From Desulfogranum mediterraneum DSM 13871 (GTDB lineage: Bacteria > Desulfobacterota > Desulfobulbia > Desulfobulbales > Desulfobulbaceae), in NCBI RefSeq assembly GCF_000429965.1, contig NZ_AUCW01000004.1, forward strand, positions 62,001 through 126,000: a stretch of DNA of 64,000 bases, in the 5' to 3' direction. The position numbers were made by a program, and so were the translations under genes. The notes below the pieces were generated by a model. The model saw only the letters and a list, made by a program, of their open reading frames with translations, was not told where the DNA came from and ran no database searches. Positions 1-8,565 of the stretch are shown here, one piece after another (the stretch's first letter is position 1; the number at the start of each line of letters is the position of its first letter).

Positions 1-165
1 TAGTACAGCTTGATTACCTGATACCAGCCCCGGCCAGGGTGCGCATCGGACCATACGGCGCCCCCTCGGATGGTGCAGGGCTATGGTTAATTGACCTGGG
101 GTACGAACAAAATTTCCAGTGGTGGTGCTATACCATGATCCCCGCCAGGTGACAATGTCGGCGGC

Positions 166-207
166 AAAAAAATGGCCCTGGCAGAGGGGCTCGCCTCTGC
201 CAGGGCC
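166..207 (-). terminator. Rho-independent terminator of the LivK-like gene
   Basis: A perfect 14-bp inverted repeat (174-187 with 194-207, 6-nt loop) is followed, reading the minus strand, by seven T residues (complement of 166-172). It lies about 50 bp after the stop of the minus-strand binding-protein gene. That gene is therefore probably transcribed alone or as the last gene of its transcript. Confidence 0.9.
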
Positions 208-258
208 GGAACAGCCTCCTGTTAGAAGATTAGAGGCGAGATCTCTATTTCCTCCGCC

Positions 259-1422
259 CTACTGGTTCAAGAGGACAAAGCGGCCGTCTTTGACCGTCAA
301 CATGGCAAAGGCATCCAAGCCTACACCGGCGTGATTCTCCGGGGAGAATGAGAAGACCCCGGCGGTGCCGATCAGGTCCTTGATGGACTCGATGGCCGCA
401 CGGACCTGCTCACGATCATCCCCTCCCTTTTCGATGGCAATCTTCAACAGGGTCATGGCATCGTAGGTATGGCCGCCAAAGGTCGAGGCCTTCTCCTTGA
501 AGGTCTCTTCATAGGCGGTCTTATACTTCAGCAGGAAGGACTTCTGCGGCCCCTCGGGCAGGCTCTCGGCTACCATCAGGCGACTGGCCGGAAAGATGAT
601 CCCCTCGGCAGCGGCACCGGCCGCCTCCACATACTTGATATTGGCAAAACCGTGACTCTGGAACAGGGGGATATCCCAGCCGGCCTGACGGATATTCTTG
701 GCCAGGATGGCCTGGGCCGGAACGATGGACCAGTTGACCACGGCCTGGATCTCCCTGTTGGCCTTGAGCTTGGCCACGATGGCACTCAGGTCGGTGGTCT
801 TCTTGTCATAGACCTCCTGCTCAACCAGGGTGATCCCATATTCCGGGGCGATCTTTTCCAGCTGTCGCTTGCCGGCCTTGCCAAAACCGGTGTTGCCGGC
901 CAGGAGCGCGATCTTGCTGATCCCCATCTTGTTCATGGTCATGAAGATCTGGCGGGCGGCAAAGGAATCACTGGGTGCGGTCTTGAAGACATAGGAGGCC
1001 ACCGGGTTGATGATCAGCTCTGCCGAGGCACAGGAGATCAGCAGGGTCTTACCCTGCTGACAGATCTTCTTGATCTTCAGGGTCTCACCGCTGGTGGAGG
1101 GACCGATGATGGCAAAGACCTTTTCCTCCTCGATCAACTGACGGGCAAAGGAGATGGCCTTCTCCGGACTTCCGCCCGAATCCTTGATGATCAGCTCCAC
1201 AGGGACCCCATTGATCCCCCCCTGCTCATTGATCTCTGTTACCAGCATCTCCAGGGAGCGCTTTTCCGGTCCACCCAGAAAAGACGCCGGTCCGGTGACC
1301 GCCAGGATCGCGCCGATCTTGTAGGAAGAGGCGGCCGCAGCAAGCGTCCCTATCATCCCCACCGCAGCCACAGCCAAGAGACAACTGACCATGAGCCGAT
1401 ACACTCGATTTTTCATACCCAT
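259..1422 (-). CDS. Branched-chain amino-acid-type ABC transporter substrate-binding protein (LivK family)
   Basis: Periplasmic solute receptor of the type-1 fold (Leu/Ile/Val-binding, Peripla_BP_6), 387 aa, the usual length. The first ~30 residues are a signal peptide: basic start, hydrophobic core, Ala-rich cleavage region. The mature protein opens with YKIGAILAVTGPASFLG, the typical first strand and ligand loop, and has the IGPSTSGETL motif of the family. There are two possible starts six bases apart (MGMKNR at 1422 or MKNR at 1416). An AAGG immediately precedes the first ATG, which suits the second start better, and a GAGGG further up suits the first. No livHMGF permease or ATPase genes are next to it, so it is an orphan here. 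The true ligand cannot be read from sequence; amides, amino acids or aromatic acids are all possible for this family. Confidence 0.88.
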   Translation of the reverse strand: MGMKNRVYRLMVSCLLAVAAVGMIGTLAAAASSYKIGAILAVTGPASFLGGPEKRSLEMLVTEINEQGGINGVPVELIIKDSGGSPEKAISFARQLIEEEKVFAIIGPSTSGETLKIKKICQQGKTLLISCASAELIINPVASYVFKTAPSDSFAARQIFMTMNKMGISKIALLAGNTGFGKAGKRQLEKIAPEYGITLVEQEVYDKKTTDLSAIVAKLKANREIQAVVNWSIVPAQAILAKNIRQAGWDIPLFQSHGFANIKYVEAAGAAAEGIIFPASRLMVAESLPEGPQKSFLLKYKTAYEETFKEKASTFGGHTYDAMTLLKIAIEKGGDDREQVRAAIESIKDLIGTAGVFSFSPENHAGVGLDAFAMLTVKDGRFVLLNQ

Positions 1423-2082
1423 CCTTTCATTCCCTCTGTAATGGTTCTACTCTCAATGGTTTCTGCAACCTGAAAACACCCTGATCAAGCTGCTGCTCAA
1501 TCAACAGCGGCAAGACCGCACACAGCACGATCTCCCCTATCTTCCAGGCCCCCGGACAGACGGTAACGAACCGCTGGCCGGAACCCTGGTTACAAGCTGT
1601 AGGTCTGCTCCTCTCTTTAGGCCACCTTGAAAAAACGCTTTTTCTTCCAACCTCGACCTTGCGCTAACAATTTTATCCTCGGAATATCAAACATATGCCT
1701 ACGGTAAAATTTATCGGCGCCTTGACCTTGATCGAAAAATCTCATCTTTCAAGGTACCCTTACTTTATGAATAATTGTTTGGAAGGTGGGGTCCTGTTGA
1801 CGCCCGAGACCCCTTGTCTTGGAATTTACAACAAAAAAACTGGCTCAGCAGAGCTCATTTATGACAAAAATGGGGGCGGTCGTCAAGGGCCGGGCACAGA
1901 CGCCGATGGCTCTCCCGGTGCAAACCTCGGCTGGCAGCAGCTTTAGGACCAGAATAAAATTTTAGTCCTGGATCCTTGACCCTGGAACCAAGGGACAAAC
2001 CAGGGAAACCGTGCTAGAAAGGGAGCACGCCTCAAGCGTATTCGCCGATCTCCTCCCTCCTCCTTCTCCAGCAGAGGTCTCC
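1423..2082. other. Divergent intergenic region carrying a dispersed repeat
   Basis: This 660-bp stretch separates the minus-strand LivK-like gene from the plus-strand ferredoxin gene. It contains repeat copy 1 (1618-1760). No convincing coding sequence was seen. An open frame at 1695-1946 begins inside the repeat, has low-complexity composition and matches no family I recognise. Promoters for both flanking genes must lie here, but none was clear enough to call. Confidence 0.6.
1618..1760 (+). repeat. Dispersed ~140-bp intergenic repeat, copy 1
   Basis: Begins GGCCACCTTGAAAAAACGC and ends TTTCAAGGTACC, so the ends are inverted copies of GGTACCTTGAAA with mismatches. Shared internal blocks are GCTTTTTCTTCCAA, ATTTTATCCTCGG, TAAAATTT and CTTGATCGAAAAATC. 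The same blocks occur in the same order at 13481-13636 and, reverse-complemented, at 25060-25198. AT-rich, non-coding and MITE-like. Confidence 0.8.
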
Positions 2083-3012
2083 ATGCCAGGCTGCCGCACA
2101 TTTATCAGGCGATTTCCCAGCAGCGCCACCCGCGCCTTTATCAGGGAGGCCCGTAGGACCCCGGGCTACTCCCTGTTCAACTGGATCCACGGCTATGTCT
2201 ATGGCCGCTGGATCTATCTCTATATCGGTATCGGCACGGGCAGCCACCCCCTGGCCCGGTTGCTCCGACCACTGCTCCGCCCGCTGGCCGTTCTGAAGAA
2301 ACGCTGCCAGCCCGGCTCGGCAGTATCCAGTTCCCCCACCTTCAGCGACACCTACCACGGCAAGGTTATCCCCCTGGACCAGGCCCGGAAGATCGTCACC
2401 GTCAACCGCGAGATCCGGATCCATGACCTGGAACAGGTCATCCCCTACAGCCTGGCCAGAAGTCTTATCCTCAAGAATCCGGAACATATCGTTGTCCTGG
2501 ACTGTCCCTGTAGAGCGGCTCGTTCCGCACCCTGCCTGCCCCTGGATGTCTGCCTGATCATCGGGGAGCCCTTTGCCTCCTTTACCCGGGAGCATCATCC
2601 CCAGCGCTCCAGAGCCATCACCATGAAACAGGCCTTGATCATCCTGGAGGAGGAGCATCAACGCGGCCATGTGCATCACGCCTTTTTCAAACAGGCCATG
2701 CTCAACCGCTTTTATGCCATCTGCAACTGCTGCAGTTGCTGCTGCGGCGCCATTCAGGCCTGGAACCATAAGACCCCCATGCTGGCCTCATCCGGCTACC
2801 TGGCAAGGGTGGATGAAGAGCGCTGTCTCGGTTGCGGCAGCTGCGTTCCCTGCTGCCAGTTTGAGGCCCTGACCCGGACGGCAGAGAAGGTTGAGGTCGA
2901 TGAACAGCGCTGCCTGGGCTGCGGGGTTTGCGTAGATCACTGCCCCACAGCTGCCATCACTCTGCTGCTCAGTCCGGAAAAGGGAGTGCCCCTGGAGGTG
3001 GAACGACTCTAG
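2083..3012 (+). CDS. Cys-rich 4Fe-4S ferredoxin-domain protein
   Basis: Predicted iron-sulfur protein of 309 aa from the ATG at 2083, chosen because AGAGG sits 5 bases upstream; an upstream in-frame GTG at 2011 has no ribosome site. The C-terminal ~60 residues form a 2x[4Fe-4S] ferredoxin with CLGCGSCVPCC (about 248-258) and CLGCGVCVDHCP (about 278-288). The first motif is unusual in having CC where CP is normal. The middle carries two further Cys clusters, CPCRAARSAPC (141-151) and CNCCSCCC (214-221), which could hold another metal centre. The N-terminal ~70 residues are basic and hydrophobic, including GRWIYLYIGIGTG, but lack a clear signal peptide. A soluble or membrane-associated electron carrier is likely; the partner is unknown. 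It appears monocistronic. Confidence 0.75.
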   Translation: MPGCRTFIRRFPSSATRAFIREARRTPGYSLFNWIHGYVYGRWIYLYIGIGTGSHPLARLLRPLLRPLAVLKKRCQPGSAVSSSPTFSDTYHGKVIPLDQARKIVTVNREIRIHDLEQVIPYSLARSLILKNPEHIVVLDCPCRAARSAPCLPLDVCLIIGEPFASFTREHHPQRSRAITMKQALIILEEEHQRGHVHHAFFKQAMLNRFYAICNCCSCCCGAIQAWNHKTPMLASSGYLARVDEERCLGCGSCVPCCQFEALTRTAEKVEVDEQRCLGCGVCVDHCPTAAITLLLSPEKGVPLEVERL

Positions 3013-3862
3013 CTGACCGTGAACCTGCCTGTCCCTCCAAGCTCTGCCTCAGATGCACGACTATATCCTTGAAGTATCGATCCAATATCGATCCAATACC
3101 TACGCTACATTTTTTCTGATTACCCATGAAACTCAACCATTTTTCTTCTAGCTCGGGAGACTGGTTAAATTTCTTGGCGCTGAGGGAGGACCGTTTTTTT
3201 GCTGCCATTGCCACGCAGGAGAGAATCCTGGCCGCTGATTACCTACTCGGTGCCTTTGCAGTCGTCATTCCCGCATGCGCTGGCATGATGGCAAAAGGGA
3301 AATCACTCCCCTGCCTCCATTGGAAGATTAGAAGGGTGGACGCTGAAACCTTGTCTGAATATAGCCCATCCCGCCCCCGGGCAGAGCGGACAGAGATATT
3401 TTGGTCCAACCAAATCCACAAAACCAGGGGTTCCTGCTCTGCTCCAGACATCGGCAGTTGGCCCGGGGGTTGGTGCTCTGACTGCAGGCTCAGCCCAGAA
3501 CGCTCTGGCCAGGCCCTGTCAGTCTACAGGCAGGCAGCTTTCACCGTTACATCACGGTCAGACACCAGCTCGGTTTCGTATTAAATATCAGAGAGATCGG
3601 CCATCAGCAACCATTGGTTCATCTAACAATCCCTGAACGCTGCCATCGCTCCCGCCATCCCAGGCCACTCCCTAACAAGCCGCCAATGCACCGTGCGCCC
3701 TGCTCAACCGTCCTGCACTCCTCCTTTTCCCCCCTTCCAAGCCTCCTTGCTTGCCCCCAACCGGCTGCTGTTACCCCGCATCCTCCTTTGTCCGTTGGCC
3801 CCGCCCCTTCGCGCTAATCCCCAATTTCCAGGCAGCTAAGAGAGCTAAAGCCATTTTTTCAC
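3013..3862. other. Long intergenic region with degenerate repeats
   Basis: About 850 bp without a recognisable gene between the ferredoxin and the lactate dehydrogenase promoter. It holds an exact tandem duplication of an 11-mer, TATCGATCCAA (3075-3085 and 3086-3096). At about 3263-3291 there is a REP-like palindromic segment around CCCGCATGCGCTGG, of the kind that yields false PACAGM/PAHAGMT translations. The open frame 3126-3584 runs through that segment and is not accepted as a gene. Confidence 0.55.
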
Positions 3863-3891
3863 TTGACAGCAGAGAGCGCAGGCTCTAGAAT
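3863..3891 (+). promoter_or_regulatory. Sigma70-type promoter of the D-lactate dehydrogenase operon
   Basis: TTGACA (3863-3868), a 17-bp spacer, then TAGAAT (3886-3891). The -35 is perfect, the -10 matches 5 of 6, and the spacing is ideal. Transcription would start near 3898 and leave a leader of about 165 nt before the ATG at 4063. Confidence 0.8.
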
Positions 3892-3905
3892 TGGTACGAC
3901 CAATA
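3889..3905. promoter_or_regulatory. PdhR/LldR-type GntR operator overlapping the -10
   Basis: AATTGGTACGACCAATA is a near-perfect palindrome with the TGGT-N3-ACCA core typical of the FadR-subfamily GntR repressors PdhR and LldR. It covers the -10 element and the expected start site, an arrangement that suits repression relieved by lactate or pyruvate. No GntR-family gene is in this window, so the regulator must be elsewhere. Confidence 0.65.
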
Positions 3906-4062
3906 AACAGGAGCAATAACTATTCTCCCTGCCAGGGTGGGGCTCGCTGGCAACTGACCATGCGCTGCTCCAGAATTTGAGTTGCCCTCCTGTGAAGAGG
4001 GGAAAACAGACAAAGCAGAGCCCCCCAGCCTTTATCCCGGATCCCAGTCTACGGAGTTGACC

Positions 4063-5466
4063 ATGAACAACAGCCAGATCAAGGAACTCGAAGCCATCTT
4101 CAGCAAAGAGAATGTCCTCACTGCCCAGGAGGATATGATCGCCTACAGCTACGATGCCTCCCATGTGGAGATTCGGCCGGAAGCGGTGGTCTTTGCCACC
4201 ACCACGGAGCAGATCAGTGCCCTGATGAAATTTGCCTATCGCGAACACCTGCCGGTAACGCCTCGCGGACAGGGCAGCGGCCTCTCCGGGGGTTCGGTCC
4301 CTCTCAACAGGGGAATCGTGCTCTGCATGGATCGAATGAAGCGGGTGATCGAATTTGATCCGGCCAACCGTCTGATCACCGTGGAAGCAGGCCTGACCAC
4401 GGCAGATATCGATCCGGTGGCTGGAGAGGCCAACCTCTTCTACCCGCCTGACCCGGGCAGCGTCGCTTTCTCCACCATCGGCGGGAACGTGGCCGAGAAT
4501 GCCGGCGGCCTCCGCGGCCTCAAGTACGGGGTGACCAAGGATTACGTCAAGATGATGAAGGTGGTCCTGCCCCAGGGTGATATCGTCACCATGGGCAACA
4601 AGTGCGTCAAGCATGTGGCTGGTTTCAACATGGAGGGGATCTTTGTCGGCAGTGAGGGGCTGCTGGGCATCATGACCGAGGTTACCCTGGCCCTGCTGCC
4701 GATCCCCAAACACCGGGAATCAGCCCTGGCGATCTTCAACAGCCTTGACGGCGCTGCCCAGGCGGTCTCCGACATCATCGCCTCTGGAGTCACTCCCTCC
4801 ACCATGGAGTTCATGGATAATGCCACCATCAACGCCATCCAGAACTTCAAGGACTGCGGCCTGCCCCGGGATGCTGCCGCCGTCCTCTTGATTGAGACCG
4901 ATGGCGAGGAGCACTCTGCGGTTTTCGAGATGGCCCAGGTAGAGATCCAGGTAAAGAAGAATGATATCCGGGAATTTTCCCGGGCCAAATCAAGCGAAGA
5001 GCGGGACCGGCTCTTTGAGGGACGGAGGGTGGCCCTCAACGCCCTGGCCAGCGTCAAGCCCAACCTGATCCTGGAGGACGCCACGGTGATGCGTTCCAGA
5101 TTGCCGGAGATGGTCCGCGGCATCACCGATATTGCCCAACAGTATCAGCTCCAGGTCGGCATCTTCGGCCATGCCGGAGACGGCAACCTCCACCCCACCT
5201 TTCTGGTCGACATGCGGGATAAGGAGGAGATGGCCCGCACCGAACAGGGGGTGACGGCACTGTTCCAACTGGCCATAGACCTGGAAGGCACCATCTCGGG
5301 AGAACATGGCATCGGCCTGGAAAAGAAGCCCTTTCTCCGCAACCAGATCGGTGCTGAAGGGATCCGTCTGCTCCAGGACATCAAGAAGACCTTTGACCCC
5401 CTCAACCTGCTCAACCCGGGCAAGATGTTCGACATGCCGGAACCCACAGCCTGCCAATCAGCTTAA
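4063..5466 (+). CDS. glcD: FAD-linked D-2-hydroxyacid dehydrogenase (GlcD family), probable D-lactate dehydrogenase flavin subunit
   Basis: Flavoprotein of 467 aa that would oxidise D-lactate or glycolate to the 2-oxoacid and pass electrons to the Fe-S subunit encoded 11 bp downstream. The ATG at 4063 is preceded by GGAG at 6 bases. The N-terminal half is a PCMH/VAO-type FAD-binding domain (VTPRGQGSGLSGGSVP, then FYPPDPGSVAFSTIGGNVAENAGG). The C-terminal half is the FAD-oxidase C domain with FGHAGDGNLHP, SGEHGIGLEKKPF and the terminal DPLNLLNPGKMF. All hallmark blocks are intact. The adjacent GlcF-like subunit and the PdhR/LldR-type operator favour D-lactate as substrate, as in the Dld system of sulfate reducers. 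Glycolate or 2-hydroxyglutarate cannot be excluded. Confidence 0.88.
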   Translation: MNNSQIKELEAIFSKENVLTAQEDMIAYSYDASHVEIRPEAVVFATTTEQISALMKFAYREHLPVTPRGQGSGLSGGSVPLNRGIVLCMDRMKRVIEFDPANRLITVEAGLTTADIDPVAGEANLFYPPDPGSVAFSTIGGNVAENAGGLRGLKYGVTKDYVKMMKVVLPQGDIVTMGNKCVKHVAGFNMEGIFVGSEGLLGIMTEVTLALLPIPKHRESALAIFNSLDGAAQAVSDIIASGVTPSTMEFMDNATINAIQNFKDCGLPRDAAAVLLIETDGEEHSAVFEMAQVEIQVKKNDIREFSRAKSSEERDRLFEGRRVALNALASVKPNLILEDATVMRSRLPEMVRGITDIAQQYQLQVGIFGHAGDGNLHPTFLVDMRDKEEMARTEQGVTALFQLAIDLEGTISGEHGIGLEKKPFLRNQIGAEGIRLLQDIKKTFDPLNLLNPGKMFDMPEPTACQSA

Positions 5467-5477
5467 GGAGGGAGACG

Positions 5478-6782
5478 ATGACTACCCACGCTGCCGTCAA
5501 ACAAGAGGCTGAGAACCATCTGTTGGAAGCTGCCAAGGAATTTCAAAAATGCATGCAGTGCGGCAAATGCCGCTCGGTCTGTCCGGTATTCAAGGAGCTA
5601 GGCAACGAACTCTATGTTGCCCGGGGCAAGAACAAACTGGCCGAAAAACTGGTCTCCGGCGACCTGGAGATCACCCAGCGGGTCAAGGATGCCGTCAACG
5701 AGTGCCTCAACTGCAAGACCTGCTCTGCCAACTGTCCGGCCGGGGTCAGTCCGGAGCATGTGGTCCTCCGCCTCCGCTGGTACATCACCACCCAACAGGG
5801 GCTCGGCTTTTTCAAGGCCCTGATCTTCAGGCAGATGATCTGGCGCAAGTGGCCCATCACCCTGGCCGCCCTGCTGGTGGGACTGGCCCAGCGGGCCCTG
5901 TTCGGGATCGGCCCCAACAATCCGGTGCGCCATCTCTTTCCCCTGTTTGGCTTTTCCAAGCGCAGGTTCTTTCCCCAGATGGCGCTGCGCACTGCCCAGA
6001 GCCGCTACCCGGAGGTGATCCCTGCCAAAAACGGCCAGCCTAAGGGGAGGATCGGCTACTTCACCGGCTGCGCCGGCAACCTGATCTATACCAATGTGGT
6101 CAGCTCGGTGGTGGATATCCTCAGCAGCTACGGCTACGAGGTGGTGATCCCCAAGAGGCAGAAGTGCAACGGCACCCCGGTCCTGGCCAACGGAGATTAC
6201 CAGGGGGCCAAGCAGCTGATGGAACATAACTTCGAGCTCTTCAGGGACTATGATCTGGACGCCATCGTGGTGGCCTGTTCCTCCTGCGGCATGGCCCTGA
6301 AAAAAGAGAGCAAACTCTTTATCGACCCTTGTCCTGAGCTGGAGGAGTTTACGACCAAGGTCTATGACATCAACGAGTTTATCGAGCAGAATATCGAGTT
6401 CAAGCCCGGTGAACTGGGCCCACTCCCCTACCGGGTCACCTACCATGATCCCTGTCATATGGTTCGTGGCCAGGGGATCAGCGAGCAGCCGAGGAAGCTG
6501 TTGCAGCTGATTCCAGGGGTGGCGTTTAAAGAGATGAAGGACGCGGCGGTCTGCTGCGGCAGTGCCGGCAGCTACTGTATCAGCCACTATGACACCGCCA
6601 TCAAGATCAACAACCACAAAATCAAGAATGTCCAGGCAGCAGAGGTCGATTACCTGGCCACGGCCTGCCCGACCTGTGTGATGCATATCCAGGATAACCT
6701 GCTCCAGCATGGGTCCGGGGAAAAGGCCCGCTTTGTGGTGGAGATGCTGGCTGACTCGCTCAGGGCTGCCAAAACGATCTGA
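5478..6782 (+). CDS. glcF: Fe-S subunit of D-lactate/glycolate dehydrogenase (GlcF-like, two CCG domains)
   Basis: Electron-transfer partner of the preceding flavoprotein, 434 aa, preceded by AAGGAGGGAG. The N-terminus carries two [4Fe-4S] motifs, CMQCGKCRSVCP and CLNCKTCSANCP. A hydrophobic segment follows around residues 105-140. Two CCG (cysteine-rich, DUF3390/heterodisulfide-reductase-like) domains then appear, marked by FTGCAGN, CSSCGM, YHDPCHMVRG, CCGSAGSYC and ACPTCV. Such subunits pass electrons to the membrane quinone pool or to Hdr-type partners. The operon is the two genes alone, ending at the hairpin at 6826-6853. Confidence 0.88.
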   Translation: MTTHAAVKQEAENHLLEAAKEFQKCMQCGKCRSVCPVFKELGNELYVARGKNKLAEKLVSGDLEITQRVKDAVNECLNCKTCSANCPAGVSPEHVVLRLRWYITTQQGLGFFKALIFRQMIWRKWPITLAALLVGLAQRALFGIGPNNPVRHLFPLFGFSKRRFFPQMALRTAQSRYPEVIPAKNGQPKGRIGYFTGCAGNLIYTNVVSSVVDILSSYGYEVVIPKRQKCNGTPVLANGDYQGAKQLMEHNFELFRDYDLDAIVVACSSCGMALKKESKLFIDPCPELEEFTTKVYDINEFIEQNIEFKPGELGPLPYRVTYHDPCHMVRGQGISEQPRKLLQLIPGVAFKEMKDAAVCCGSAGSYCISHYDTAIKINNHKIKNVQAAEVDYLATACPTCVMHIQDNLLQHGSGEKARFVVEMLADSLRAAKTI

Positions 6783-6825
6783 TACCTCCGGGAAGCCCAC
6801 CCCAAGCGCCCTCCCTCCAGGCGAC

Positions 6826-6853
6826 CGCCCCTGTTGGACCACCAACAGGGGCG
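6826..6853 (+). terminator. Terminator hairpin after glcF-like gene
   Basis: Perfect 12-bp stem CGCCCCTGTTGG / CCAACAGGGGCG with an ACCA loop, 44 bp after the stop codon. The T tract is poor (GGTTCTC), so termination efficiency is uncertain. Confidence 0.65.
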
Positions 6854-7385
6854 GGTTCTCGGCTGACGACACTCCCGGCCGCACCCTGGCCAAGAACCTG
6901 GCCGCCGATCCTTCCCCCTATCTGCAGAGCCGAGATAATCTACCCTCTTGAGACAGATGGATTTGTTCGGTACAGGGGTAGATTCTTCAGGCTGAGTATT
7001 TCAGGCAGTCACAATCCGCCTAAACTCCTGTTGTTGGGCCCCCTCTTTACCATCACAGTGTTAAAGAAACTCCTTGAACAGTGAGAAATCTCGTTCCGGC
7101 TCTGCCCGACCTGAGTTCCGCGCCACGGGATAAAACTATCTTAAGGGTACCTTGAAAAAATCACCATGCCCCCCTGATCATTCCTGTTTTGCAGGCAGCT
7201 TGGACCTTATCCGCACGGCTGAGCCGCTGGAACTCAGCCCACGCCCTGCGGCCTACCACCCTGTGAAGACGGGGGTTGCCTGCTCTTGCTCGGGACAGGG
7301 AAGCTCTACAGTGGAAGCTGCGGAGCAAAACAAGCCGATCAAAGAATACCCTTGAAATATATGGAGCTCTGCACTAATCACAGTA
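6854..7385. other. Intergenic region before the PilZ gene
   Basis: About 530 bp without a supported gene. At 7144-7158 there is an isolated AGGGTACCTTGAAAAA, identical to the consensus end of the dispersed ~140-bp repeat, without the rest of the element. I saw nothing else interpretable. Confidence 0.5.
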
Positions 7386-8357
7386 TTGGCCCTTACCCTT
7401 GCTCAAACATTCAACCACCATGAAACGACCTTGTCTGAAGATAAACTGATCAGCACACTCCACACCTTCTTTCCCAGGGATGGCTACACCAACGAGGCGA
7501 TCACCGAAGGGATCGTCAACGGAGAGATCCTGGTCAATCCCTCCCAGTTTGTCACCTATCTGCAGAGTGCGCTCCATGACGAGAGCCTGCTGGAGGTCAA
7601 GCTGGGCGAGATGCCGCGGGTCTTCTTTTGCCGGATCATCGACCACCCGCCCACCCCAGCCGACAACGACGGCCTCCCCGGGGAGCAGGAGTCAAGCGAT
7701 ACAATACCGGAAGAGGAGAGCGCCTACAGCAAGGGAGACTATCTGGATGAGATGGAGCATCTCATCATCACCCCCCTGGAACCTGCAGAGGGGAACTATC
7801 GGATCAACAACTGCTCCCGGGTGCTGGTCCGCGCCGTGACCACCAAGAAGGCCATTGAATTCTGCTGCTACTACCAAAAAAAAACATGGATCGGAGACAT
7901 GCCGGTGCTGCAACTCTCCTTTCCCCTGATTGGCCGCCAGGTCAAAGATGCCCGGGAGTATCGGGTCAAGGTCCCCGGGGATATGAACCTGAACATCTCG
8001 GTGGACTGCCGGCAGAGGGATCTCCAGTTTACCACCCAAGCATTGGATATCAGCATGAACGGCATGGGGCTGAACAATCCCCTTCGCCAGACCACTTCAC
8101 TGAAGATCGATGACCGGCTGAGCCTGCAAATCTTCGAAGAGGAGGCCCTGATCATGAGCCTGGAAGCCGAAGTCCGTCACGTTACCCGACTTCGCAATGC
8201 CCAGGGCTTACAGTACGTCTTTGGGGTACAGTTTGATCTGGAAAGCCAGGCCATGGTCACCGAGGTCGAGCAACTGGTGGCCTCCATCCAGAGGGCACGA
8301 CTACGCAGAATCTCTGCGATTCAAAATCAATACGGCATCAATCTCAGCGACTGGTAA
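7386..8357 (+). CDS. PilZ-domain protein (probable c-di-GMP receptor)
   Basis: Cytoplasmic protein of up to 323 aa. The C-terminal ~110 residues look like a PilZ domain: AREYRVKVPG fits the arginine-rich N-terminal strand, and DISMNGMGL fits the (D/N)xSxxG motif that contacts c-di-GMP. The arginine motif is not the textbook RxxxR, so binding is likely rather than certain. The first ~130 residues are acidic and unassigned. The start is uncertain: the longest frame opens with TTG at 7386 with no good ribosome site, and a second TTG lies at 7430. c-di-GMP signalling fits the GGDEF gene at 60 kb and the broken GGDEF end just downstream. Confidence 0.65.
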   Translation: MALTLAQTFNHHETTLSEDKLISTLHTFFPRDGYTNEAITEGIVNGEILVNPSQFVTYLQSALHDESLLEVKLGEMPRVFFCRIIDHPPTPADNDGLPGEQESSDTIPEEESAYSKGDYLDEMEHLIITPLEPAEGNYRINNCSRVLVRAVTTKKAIEFCCYYQKKTWIGDMPVLQLSFPLIGRQVKDAREYRVKVPGDMNLNISVDCRQRDLQFTTQALDISMNGMGLNNPLRQTTSLKIDDRLSLQIFEEEALIMSLEAEVRHVTRLRNAQGLQYVFGVQFDLESQAMVTEVEQLVASIQRARLRRISAIQNQYGINLSDW

Positions 8358-8420
8358 GCCCCAGACCCACCCGACTGCTCTCAAGAAGAAGGGCGGCTCC
8401 CCCCTCTCCCGGATACGACC

Positions 8421-8513
8421 TCAGCTCGTCGGACGCCTGAACAAATGTTGAACAACGTAGACCAAGCGTTGTATCGTGCTAAAAAAGAAGGCCGAAATAA
8501 AGTTGCTCGCTGA
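8421..8513 (+). pseudogene. C-terminal remnant of a GGDEF (diguanylate cyclase) gene
   Basis: The frame reads TPEQMLNNVDQALYRAKKEG then RNKVAR and stop, which is the characteristic last helix and tail of GGDEF domains (DQALYRAKxxGRNxV). No GGDEF core, start codon or upstream domain precedes it; the frame fades into unrelated sequence before about 8421. It abuts the AT-richer segment with the antiporter, so the rest of the gene was probably lost in a deletion or insertion event here. Confidence 0.7.
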
Positions 8514-8565
8514 ATTCAGGCTCTTTATCGAGCCTAATCTATCAGGACAACCCTTCATTTAGCAC

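Noticed and set aside
1695-1946. An 83-aa open frame in the region before the ferredoxin
   Set aside because: It starts inside repeat copy 1, is of low complexity and has no ribosome site.
3126-3584. A 152-aa open frame after the ferredoxin gene
   Set aside because: It reads through a REP-like palindrome (giving VVIPACAGMM), has no ribosome site and no coherent family features.
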